From positions 868,001 to 932,000 of the forward strand of contig RSEE01000011.1 of the NCBI GenBank assembly GCA_003971905.1: 64,000 bases of DNA, read 5' to 3'. The DNA is from Moniliella sp. 'wahieum'. Taxonomy: Eukaryota; Basidiomycota; Moniliellomycetes; Moniliellales; Moniliellaceae. The position numbers were made by a program, and so were the translations under genes. This document shows, one piece after another, positions 55,432-64,000 of the stretch. The notes under the pieces were generated by a model, which saw only the letters and a program-made list of their open reading frames with translations, had not been told where the DNA came from and ran no database searches. Numbering within the stretch: position 1 is the first letter of the stretch; the number at the start of each line of letters is the position of its first letter.

Positions 55432-56082
55432 ATGGTGGAGGAAGAGGATGGGACGAGACAGAGGACACAGCGCACCGACTACCGCGTGATGGGGCCCGGA
55501 GCACTCGGAGGATCAGGAATGGAGGTAGACCACACGCTGCGCGACACGGGGTCGCTGGAGGCGCAGAGCGCGTACCGGAGGGTGGTGCATAAGAGCACCG
55601 CAACGCCCTTGGAACGCCGGGAGAAGGAGCTGCTTCGGCTCTTCAAACAAGACGCAGTTATTGGACGAATCCTACTAGTTGCCCCGCAAAAGAACAAAAC
55701 GTAAGTGACAACCTTGACGACGCCTTTGGAGCACTTAACCGTCGCAAATCCACACAGAAGGGAAATTAGTTTAGCAGAGGCACAGTTGCTGCAGAAGAGC
55801 ACGCGAACATGGGATGGAGCCATCTCTTTCTGTGAAAAAGAAGAAAGACCGAGAGAGAAGCTGTTGTTCAACGTATACCCACCGTTGAAACATTGGCATC
55901 GTCGTGTGCCGGACATTGAGAAGGAGCGCATCGGCGTCGAAGAGGTGGGGTTAGAAGGAAAGCAAAAGGGCAGAGGACATGGTGAGAAGGAGAAGGAGAC
56001 AGGAAACGAGCGAGACGCTCGAAACATGAAGAAATTGGAAATGGGTGCGAGATCACAGCCAAAAGCGATGATAATGGACTAG
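55432..56082 (+). CDS. Unrecognised spliced gene, charged protein of about 197 residues
   Basis: Exon 1 55432-55700 starts MVEEEDGTRQRTQRTDYRVM. A 57-nt intron (55701-55757, GTAAGT...CACAG) falls within a Thr codon (AC|A), and exon 2 55758-56082 ends in TAG. The combined frame is continuous: ERREKELLRLFKQDAVIGRI, LLVAPQKNKT, REISLAEAQLLQKSTRTWDG, then a very charged tail (KGRGHGEKEKETGNERDARN). No domain recognised. The exact intron supports reality. A truncated relative lies at 48368-48625, so this belongs to a small dispersed family, perhaps element-associated. An upstream exon is possible, since the region before 55432 is also open (MEYLAPAPRPSLVRCMRQCG from 55317). Confidence 0.55.
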
Positions 56083-56512
56083 AGAACAGCAGCACACTGC
56101 AGGACTGGATGCGATGATGTCGATGATGGGTCAAACGACATAAAAGGTAAGAGTAGGCCCCGAAAGGAAAATAAAATTAAGGGATTAAACAACAAATGAA
56201 TATCCTGGGAGCGGGTACGGGGTCGGTCAAATGGGAGCGATTTGCGTCCAAAATATGTGTGGGGGGGGGAGCCGGCCGACGAGGCCCGCCGATATAATAG
56301 CGCGAGAGCGAGGGAGGACCAAGCCGGCATGACATGAAGGTGGGGCACATGGCCTTCGCACCGCCCGCTCAACGTATGGCGCGGCTTGATTACAAAGGTT
56401 ATCTCAGCGTCTAACGTCTAACCCAAATCGTCCCACGTCCTTGCGCCTATATATGGCTGCGCCTTTTTTGTGTTTGTTCAGCAAAACGTCCTTCCCACAC
56501 TTTCCCCTGTTC

Positions 56513-56520
56513 CTATATAG
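56513..56520 (+). promoter_or_regulatory. TATA-like CTATATAG upstream of the 56596 gene
   Basis: CCTATATAGGG lies about 80 bp before the ATG; a second TATATATG lies at about 56451. Spacing suits a fungal TATA promoter. Confidence 0.4.
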
Positions 56521-56595
56521 GGCCACAGCCTGTCTTTTCTCGGGTCCCGCCCTCAGCTCTTTTCCCTCCTGCCGCCAGCACACACACACCGCCCC

Positions 56596-57126
56596 ATGAC
56601 CACTGAGACCGTTGAGTTCCGCGCCGCAGCGAACGACGTGCCCGAGCACACATTCCGGCGCGTCGACCTGGGAATAAATGGCAAGGTGCGTGAATCGTAC
56701 GAAAGCGTATTGCGCGCTCGTGACGGCGGTGAGGACGGCCTGATCATCGTCTCGAACGACCCGGATCCCATTGATGCTTCGTCGTTCAACCCCGACGGAT
56801 ATGATTCCTTTTCCCTTGTCATCTTCACGGTCTCTGTAACGCCCGAGCAGCGGCACCGTATCCTGACCATCATCGAGAACGGAGAAATCGAAGGGAGCAT
56901 TGAGGATGTTGGCGAAATATTCTGCGCGATCGGCTACTTTGACCGGTACCTGCCACCCGACTTGCTCGCTGAGCCTCACGCCACCGTTCCTCCATTCACG
57001 CCCGCCGTACGCGAATACATGGTGGAGATGGTGAAGACTTCCTTCCGCGGCAAGGGTCCGTGCCAAAAACAAACACACCTCACCTTTATCGACCCAGCTA
57101 CCCTACCGACGGAAAAGCGACGATGA
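56596..57126 (+). CDS. Unrecognised 176-residue protein
   Basis: Single uninterrupted exon from ATG 56596 to TGA 57126: MTTETVEFRAAANDVPEHTF, RRVDLGINGKVRESYESVLR, EDGLIIVSNDPDPIDASSFN, DSFSLVIFTVSVTPEQRHRI, LTIIENGEIEGSIEDVGEIF, AIGYFDRYLPPDLLAEP, VREYMVEMVKTSFRGKGP and a basic end TEKRR. Mixed alpha/beta composition without signal peptide or membrane helix suggests a soluble globular protein. No family recognised. Two TATA-like boxes stand just upstream and a solo LTR 357 bp downstream. Codon use looks like that of genuine genes (many C/G third positions but balanced amino acids). Confidence 0.6.
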   Translation: MTTETVEFRAAANDVPEHTFRRVDLGINGKVRESYESVLRARDGGEDGLIIVSNDPDPIDASSFNPDGYDSFSLVIFTVSVTPEQRHRILTIIENGEIEGSIEDVGEIFCAIGYFDRYLPPDLLAEPHATVPPFTPAVREYMVEMVKTSFRGKGPCQKQTHLTFIDPATLPTEKRR

Positions 57127-57482
57127 TTGAGCTTGCGCTTGGGTTGAGGGTGAGGACCACGAGGAAGGTGAAGTCGAAACGGCTGTGCGCTTGCCCCTTG
57201 ACCAGATCAAGGATCCCTATATCAGGCTCATCAGGACGGTGACCATGTGTGAAGCGTTGGGGTGGAACCCCGGATGGGCCTATAGAAAGCTTGCCGCCGT
57301 TGCCCTGTTCCAGTGTAATCAAGACCCACGAAGAGATGATGCGGGCAAGGAATGAACTACGGTGAATGAGGACCGACACGCTCTGTGATGGGCGTATGCC
57401 AGGCAATGCAATGTTGCATGTGTGTTCCCGCATCATTACTACAGGCACTGGTACGGGAAGCGCTATGTAGGAGGGGTCTTTG

Positions 57483-57722
57483 TGTTGACTGTGATCCTCC
57501 GGCTCCCAGTCGGTAGACCAGGTTCGCCTCGGTTCCATCGGCTTTTTCCAAGCTGGCGTCCCAGCATGTCACTGTCCCTGTGCCCTGCACTCTCTCCTGT
57601 GTACTTACTGGCCCTGTGCCTAGTCCGGCCTCCTATATAGATGCGTCTGTACCCATACCCAACTCTAGCTCCAATCCATCACCTTCTCCTCCCTTCTGCC
57701 CGTCCGGTTCCCTAGGCCAACC
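57483..57722 (-). mobile_element. Solo LTR, inverted, with target site duplication
   Basis: The reverse complement matches the 240-bp LTRs at 3703 and 4883 with about 17 differences (about 93%). It has the same length. It is flanked by CTTTG on both sides (57478-57482 and 57723-57727). The LTR 5' end is GG instead of TG. The interior is gone, as expected after LTR-LTR recombination. Confidence 0.88.
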
Positions 57723-58378
57723 CTTTGGGTAGCTTTCGAAGGCCATGGATTATGTGTGCATTATGTGTGCGGTATTTCCGAACAATGAGTTGCTCTTATA
57801 TTCAACACGTTCAACGGTTCAACGCCTGACCTCTCTTAACTGAGGCCTTGCATGCCTATAACGTTGACATGTTGACAACCCCCACCACGCCCATCCTGGG
57901 TGTTTTTTTGCACGTGGGCGCATGCAGCTCTCGCCCGGCGTTTCGCTCGAGGGATGAGAAGCCAAAAGAGGGGAGAGGAGCCAATGGAGGGAAGACAAGA
58001 TCCGGACCCGCTGACGGATTCGACAACGAGATGCTGTTTGAGGGTGCCGACGTTCGTCCAGCACAATCCATTCGTGTCGAGTGAGTGAGGATACCGCGAA
58101 CGGCAGACCGAGGGGCCGATGGCGGAACTCGTTGTACTACACAAAACGTTGCGAAAAAGTATGGTTCAGATAAGCAGCAAGGCGGGAGGGAAGGGTGCTG
58201 CGTGTATGGTGGAAAGAATGGGATGGTGTGAAAATCCACTCCACTTCACCATCCCCTTCTCGTCTCGGGTCCACTTGGACTGCCGACCGCCGGAAGGCCT
58301 TCCGCCTCAGCCGAGCCGTACAGAATGCGACGGGCTGTAGGTCCGCTCTCCCCACCGCCTCCGCGGTAGCCATCACGC
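57723..58378. other. Intergenic 0.65 kb
   Basis: TCAAC words near 57802-57826 (TCAACACGT, TCAACGGT, TCAACGCC). No gene seen. Confidence 0.45.
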
Positions 58379-59112
58379 TCAGGGTCGCGAAGCCTGCGGG
58401 TCAAACGCAAGTGAATTGGCCGCATGGTTGCGGAGCGCAGCCCAAGGGTTGGCGCTCCGTGCCAAATCACTTAACACGGCCTTTTGTCGTGCGCCTTCCT
58501 GCACCAACAACGCCTTGCGTCGTCGACTGGTCATGGTCGGTGCGGGCGCCGCATCGGTCGGTGGAAGGGCACCAATCTTGCCTTGTTGGTGCTGGTCCAC
58601 CGACGCCTCCGCTTCCGCTTCAGCCAACTCACCTACAATCGCGTCCAACCCAGCATGCAGATCTTCCATGCGGCCCGTTTCGGCCGTACCGGCCAACTGG
58701 CCGTTACGCCTGCGCTTGCGTCGGCGCAGCGCCGAGCGGGACAGTGCGTGGTCAGGCAAGGCAGCGAGCGCAGCGCCGAGTAGGCTGGGCTCAATGTCCG
58801 ATCAGGCACGTGTTGCGCTTGCTTGGCCAACAACTCGGCACGCCGCGCCGCACGTTTGTCCGCCTTGCTCAGCTGGGTATGGGAGGTACCGTTCAGCCAA
58901 CTCGGTTGCTCGGTCTGGCGCGCGACGGCCCCAGCGCCAGAGGGACCCGAGGCGGCCCCGCGTTTCTGCACGGCCTTGCTCCCCGTCTGGGAGGCGGACG
59001 AGACGCGCTTTTTGCCGTCCTTGGGAAGACTGGTCCTGGGTTTTGTCTAGCCACGGATGGTCAGTCTCCTCCGTCCCTCCAGATGGGGCAGACTGGCACC
59101 TACCACGCCCAT
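58379..59112 (-). CDS. SLX9: SLX9-like ribosome biogenesis protein
   Basis: Slx9 (FAM207A in animals) is a small nucleolar protein that helps make and export the 40S subunit. A 9-nt first exon (59104-59112, ATGGGCGTG) is followed by a 57-nt intron (59047-59103, GTAGGT...CTAG) and TKPRTSLPKDGKKRVSSASQ. Then LSKADKRAARRAELLAKQAQ, EPSLLGAALAALPDHALSRS, ALRRRKRRRNGQLAG and, near the end, SRRRKALLVQEGARQKAVLS followed by NPWAALRNHAANSLAF, which fits the Slx9 ending (NPF..IR.HA.NTL). One frame break lies near 58790. The C-terminal residues after LAF extend to 58379. Confidence 0.75.
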
Positions 59113-59789
59113 CCTGTAGCACTGGCGGGAGAGGGTGGGGATCGACCGATCAGGTTGGGGGTTGGTAGATTGGTTGACGGGCAGCCTCGGACCAAAAAAA
59201 TAATAGCACAATCGGTGCAACCCGCGTCTCGCATCTCACACCCTCAGATCTTAGCGTGGCGCTGCAATTCCGGCTCGGTTCCCCCGCGCACCTCTCCCGC
59301 GAGGTGGGGCTGGGCGGAGCAAGCCATCGTGCCATTAATCAACGCCCCCAAACACACTCTTTTGCTCTATCCAACCTACCCTTCTCGGCAATCAGCTTCA
59401 CACGCTACTATCCTTCCGACACGCGCCGACGCAGGTAGCCTCGGGGAAACACAGCCAAGCACTAGACATGGTAAATACAGAGCTATAAGCACCGAGCTTC
59501 GAGTGTCCGAGACGGGGAAGAGTACAGGTACAAAACGAAACCAACAAAAGATAGTCTCCCCATCTCAGCCCTCAACCCTCGGCCATATCCATCCCGTCTT
59601 CCTGGACCACAGGAGGCGGGGGCACAGGATCAGGGACAGGTATGGCGGAAGCGGGCAGATCGACCGGGACCGAATGGGACGGGGCGAGCAACGCGGCCGT
59701 CGGCGCATACAGCGCTCGTACCTTCTCCACGCTCGGGGCCAGAACACTATCCCTCGCCGCGCGGATCGCTGCGACGGTAGGCGTATCTG
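59113..59789. other. Intergenic 0.68 kb between two minus-strand genes
   Basis: Should hold the SLX9 promoter and the 3' end of the bHLH gene. No motif stands out and no other gene is seen. Confidence 0.4.
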
Positions 59790-62700
59790 CTAACCAGAGC
59801 GGGACTGCCCACTGTCTGACTCGGGCAATTCGGGAACCAAGGCGGTCAACAGCGCGCGCAACGCCAAATTTTCTTCGCGCGCCTGGACCAGCAGCGCTTC
59901 GCGACGGGCCAAGCGCGCCTGGACGCGGGACAGGAACTCGTTTCCGTGTCGCAAGACGGCAGCTTTGGAGATACCGCGGTTGACGCGTTTCGCATGCTCG
60001 GACGGCACGAGTTGAGCAGGCACAAAGTCTTCCGCTTCTTCATCTTCCGGAAGCCCATCGGGGGCAAGGATGCTCCCGCCCAATGCTTCTTCATCCAAAA
60101 TGATCGCAGGCAACACATCTCGCAGATCGTCAAACGAATCCTTTAAACTGTCCCGTCGTTTTTGCTCCGCGGCCTTGTGCGACGTTCGACGTTGTTCGGC
60201 CGAGGCCGAACTGGTCCCGTCCGCTTGCGCGGCCAAGGCCGCTTCCTTTGCGGCTGCTTCCCGTGCCGCCGCCGCTTTCTTAGCGGCGGCAGCAGCCGCA
60301 TGGAATGTGATTCGGTTCGCCTCGGTCCCCTTGCCTGACTTTGCCTTGCCGGATTTCCGGGGAGCCTTAAGAATAGGAGGCGTGTCGGGGACCGAAGCGC
60401 CCCGTTGGCCTGAACTTTGGCTGGGACCAGACCCACTCGTGCCCAGTTCCAGCGAGCCAGCACGGGCCAGAATCGCAGGGCTGGTCAGGACGCCGGCGAA
60501 CGCCGGCGAGGCAGGCACAGTGCGACTACCATGGTACGAAGTACGCCGACTGGCCGACTGACTTGTTTCCCCTGTCCCGGGCGGCAGCGCAACGTCGGGC
60601 TCCAGCGCCTGTGGAATGGTCGGTAACGTCGGAAGCTTGTCGCTCGACCCGCCCGAGCGGGGAGGGAGCAGGCATCGAATCCAACCCCATCAGCGTCGCT
60701 GGCGTCAGCGGGACCGACTCGGCTCCCGGGCCCGGCGGGGGCATGGTCGTGTGGCTTGGGGCTATAAGGCGGTGGGGGAGTGACCAAAACAGGGGATGAG
60801 GTGGAGGGATGGGCAATGTGCGGCCCAGGATTGGACTTGGACCCGGCCGAGTTGGACATCGAGCTGGAGGAGGTATTGCTCGCACCACTCTTGGGCGCCC
60901 CCGTTCGGCTGCCGGTGCTGCCGGCGCTATCGGGGCCCTCGAGCTGGATCGGCGAGGGTGTGTCGTCAAACGTGTGGATCCAGCACATTCCATCATCATC
61001 GCCCTGTGTGCCTGAACGCGCTACAGTCCCGGGCGCCGACGCTTCCTGTCCTGCAGAAGGTGCCTTGGCCTCTCTGCCACTGGGCTGGGCCATCGCGCCG
61101 GCCGGGGCAGAAGCTGTTCCTGTCTCGGCGGCAGGCTGGGGCTGCGCAGAGTCCCACCACAGCGCATTGAACGCTTGGTTCCACGCCTCATTGGTAGCAG
61201 GGGGCGCCATTGGAGAAGAGTGGGGCGGAAGCGTCTGCGAACCACTGGGCGCACCAGCGACAGTAGAATGGGGGAGGAGGGTGGCGGGCGTAGCAGGCGC
61301 GGATAGGGTCGAAGGCAGATCATGCTGCGGCGGCAGTCCACTGGAGCTGGCGGAAGAGCGGTGCTTGCGCTGCGGGGTGTTCTGCAGCGACGCATTGGAT
61401 TTGCGCGGGCGCAGCACCTGCAACGCAGCTGTCGCAGCTGCCATGCCGGCTGGACCACCCAGCGCGCCCATCGGCGAGCCTAGGTCCTCGCGCGAAGCAC
61501 GCCGTGACCGGTTGTTGCCTTGTGGCTTGATCAGGGGGGAAGGGCGGGCGCGGGAGCGAGTCGCGCTGGATCCCTTGCGGCCGGAACGGACGACAGGGCC
61601 AGCCGCGGACGCGGTCTGGGTTTGGGGTGCGGGAGGGGGAGGGGCTGCGGTCGACGTAGCAGGCGGCGCATAGGTTTGTTTCTGCAGCCAGTCAACGAAC
61701 GGCTGGAGAGCATCGGGGGTTGCATTTGATGGCCCAGGGCGCATTCCCAAGGCGGGCGAGACGAGCGGGGCAAACATATCCACCTCGGGGCCTTGAGTGG
61801 GAAAGCCATTGGCAGGCGTGTGGGGCAAACTCAGAGCACCGGAGGAGCTGGAGGGGGCGCCGGCGGAAAAGGCATAGGGCGTGGAAAAGGCCGAGTTGGG
61901 AGCGGGGCCAGACGGGTTGGGGTTGGGGTTGGGGTTGGGATGGCCATGCGGGTGCAGGGCGCCGGCGGTGGAGGAGCCAACAAAGAGAGGGCTGGAGTAC
62001 GCCGAGGATGGATGTGGGGCAGGCGGAGCGTTCCACGGCGAGTGCGGGGTGTGGTGGCCGAGGGCTGGATCAAAGGAGACGCGAGCAGCTGGCGGTTGTC
62101 CCGGCAGCGCGGCCGGGAGCCACTGGTCGATGGAGACCGGTGGGTCGGGGGCGGGTCGGGCGCTGGGGCGCTGGTGGCCTGGACATTGAGAAGTCCGAGA
62201 GCGCCTGGAGGACACGTGCGCCAGCTGTGCCTGCGCCTGGTTTGCGCCGCTGTGCGGGGCCAGGATGGAGGCAACCAGCGGCATTAGTGACGAGAGCTGG
62301 GCTGAGCCCTGGGGCTGGGATAGCAGCGGGGCAGCCGTGTGGGCCTGTGGCTGTGGCTGGGGCTGGGGCTGTGTTGGGGCATGGGTGGACGCAGAGAAAG
62401 AGGCGACGGATTGGAGCATGGACAGCACCCCTGGCGACGACGCGCTGCCCGGCTCGGCGGCGATCTGGGCAAGAAGGGCATGGAGGTCGGAGGGCGCGGT
62501 GGAAGCGGGCGGAGGAGGTTCTGCTGGCCAGGGGGCGAGGGGGCCGGGCAGAAGCAGAGGAGGTGGAGGCAGTGAGGGCGAGCTGGGGGGCAGGGAGGGC
62601 GAGGGGAACGAGGAGGGCTGGGTCCTGTCGGAGGCTGCCGGGGTTGAGGGGCGAAAGGGCGGCGGGCGAGTGGACGTGGAGGCGCTCGAGCTGGGACTTG

Positions 62701-62827
62701 AGGGGCGCCGCCCAGAGCGGGGTGGCTGAGGGCGAGACGGGCAGGGCGGGGTGGGGGCGGCGGCAGCGGCGGCGGACTCGACGCGGGCGCGCGATGAGCT
62801 GCTGCTGCGGCTGCGCGAGCGGTCCAT
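59790..62827 (-). CDS. Large bHLH (leucine-zipper-like) transcription factor
   Basis: ATG 62827 opens MDRSRSRSSSSSRARVESAA. About 750 residues of low-complexity Pro/Ser/Ala/Gln sequence follow. They include QPQPQPQPQ, NPNPNPNPN, basic RSGRKGSSATRSRARPS and an acidic/aromatic patch DDDGMCWIHTFDDTPSPIQL that might be an activation region. The C-terminal part has KSGKAKSGKGTEANRITFHA, an Ala/Lys helix, and the basic region RRTSHKAAEQKRRDSLKDSF; His, Glu and Arg at the 5/9/13 positions predict CACGTG binding. Helix 2 is GISKAAVLRHGNEFLSRVQA, running into a heptad helix. The loop is long and acidic (about 45 residues). Two frame changes near 60560-60700 join the parts. Possibly Cbf1-, Ino4- or Max-like in role; unassigned. 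Confidence 0.8.
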
Positions 62828-64000
62828 GCCGGGTGGGGGTGGGGCTGCCAAAACGCAAGGGGGGCGTGGGTGTGGCTGCATAGGGCCTGGCACGCAAGGG
62901 TATGCAAGGGATGTCAGATGCGGCAGGCGTGCATGCGGCCGCCCAGGCGTGTGTGCCGCTCTGCCAGCCACCGCCTCGCCAACCCCATCCGCATGCTAGA
63001 ACGGCACACTGGGGCCGTGCGCCAGAAACGACAGCCGCCCCTTGCCTGCCCCCCCCCCCAGAACCAGTCGGGGGCACTGCAGCAGCCAAGCACACCAGGC
63101 ACACCAGCGCATGCCGCATCGCCCTCCTGGTCCCTCGTCTCCAGCCAGCGCCAGCAGCTGTGGAAACAGAGTGTGTGCGCCATGCACCGCCCCCGTGCCT
63201 GCCCCCCGGTCTGCCTTGGCTTCAGTATCCTCACAAGAGCCGTTTTGTCCGTCTCTCCAGCATATATCCGCCCATAGCACCAAACACCACCCACACCGCC
63301 TCCAGCCATCTCCACTCCACCCCAGCAACACACACACCTACTGCTTCGGGCAGCTCATCTCCTGCTCAACAGCCATCACGCTCACCGTGGGTCCAAAAAA
63401 CACGGCCCAAAAGCACCCATGTGCGTGGAGCTGCTATGAGGGGGGCATCGGAAAAGGACGTTAACCGTTAACGTCTCTGCGGCTTTGGCCCTTGAGCCGT
63501 GCAGAAACAGAACAAACATGTCATACCGGTAAAGAAGAGCAGTGAATATGGCCGCCTATATGTGGGGATCACAAAAGAATCGCGGAGGAAGCTGTAGCGA
63601 TATTGTGAAAGCCGGAGCGTGTCTCGGCTGAAGAGATCATCGACGATGATCATCAGAGAGTCGGTTTTTGACGTCAACAGAGAGAAAAGCGAGGATGAGC
63701 GGAAAGGCCCACGGTCGGTTGTAGACAGAATGCACACAAGAGTAGTGGACGTGCAAGCGTAGGGGCATCCGGGAAGCAAAGTGGACGAGCGACATAACAT
63801 GCCAAGCGACGGAAGACACACAGCGGTGTGTTGGTGCATAGTGAGGTGGGGTTTTTTGAAGATGATCCAAGGAAGAAAGACGCATTTGTGAACAAGAGGT
63901 TGGGAAAAAGGTGAGCCTGATGGAGGGCATAGTGGGGATGCAGGCTAGCCCAGGGATGATGGAGGAAACGGCCCGCAAGGGAAGGGATGACGATACACTC
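62828..64000. other. Right-end intergenic DNA
   Basis: No gene supported. A minus-strand frame at 63468-63839 (123 residues) has no domain. GC falls after about 63.5 kb, resembling the other low-GC islands. Confidence 0.4.

Noticed and set aside
60780-61673. 297-residue plus-strand ORF (and 61720-62883)
   Set aside because: Shadows of the low-complexity Pro/Ser/Ala region of the bHLH gene.
63468-63839. 123-residue minus-strand ORF near the right end
   Set aside because: No domain, no splice support and no homology with other window genes; kept only as a note.

Overview
The window is nuclear DNA of a GC-rich, gene-dense fungus, most likely a basidiomycete (inferred, not proven). The signs are short spliceosomal introns (about 55-105 nt, donors such as GTACGT, GTATGT, GTAAGT), 5' exons as short as 9-13 nt, and a fungal gene set: Mdv1/Caf4-type mitochondrial fission adaptor, Siz/PIAS SUMO ligase, PHS-family phosphate symporter, NCS1 permease and YANK-type kinase. 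No tRNA, rRNA, CRISPR array or prokaryotic operon was seen.

Layout. 1-6.8 kb is gene-poor. It holds a 51-residue zinc-binding protein gene (2835-3083) and a complete small LTR retroelement (3703-5122) with two identical 240-bp LTRs and a CCCTC target duplication. 6.8-42.9 kb is a dense housekeeping block: NCS1 permease (-), SUMO E3 ligase (-), tRNA pseudouridine synthase Pus7 (+), WRAP53-like WD40 protein (-), YANK kinase (+), Sec14-like protein (+), MoaD-like molybdopterin synthase small subunit (+), mitochondrial Lon (+), eIF4E-family protein (-), Mdv1-like protein (+), an OB-fold-like protein (+), a GOST seven-helix protein (-), a TLDc protein (+) and a protein with three RVxF repeats (-). 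Four pairs are divergent and share short promoters. 42.9-51.5 kb is mostly non-coding, with one AT-hook protein gene (45030-46244), diverged repeats and a fragment of a gene found intact at 55.4 kb. 51.5-64 kb holds a phosphate transporter (-), two unrecognised genes (+), an inverted solo LTR (57483-57722), SLX9 (-) and a large bHLH factor (-).

Common threads. The genes cover mitochondrial maintenance (Lon, Mdv1), RNA and ribosome work (Pus7, SLX9, eIF4E, WRAP53-like), SUMO and phosphatase signalling, and membrane transport. A GTCACGTGC-type E-box precedes several of them, and a class B bHLH factor is encoded at the right end. Intergenic DNA is full of degenerate heptad runs in which TCA recurs about every 7 nt.

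Reading caution. Many conserved genes are broken by single-base losses, often in homopolymers, and sometimes densely (Lon has about eleven), while their neighbours are intact. These look like consensus errors. Such genes are given as full spans with the breaks noted, and start codons in proline/alanine-rich N-termini are approximate.
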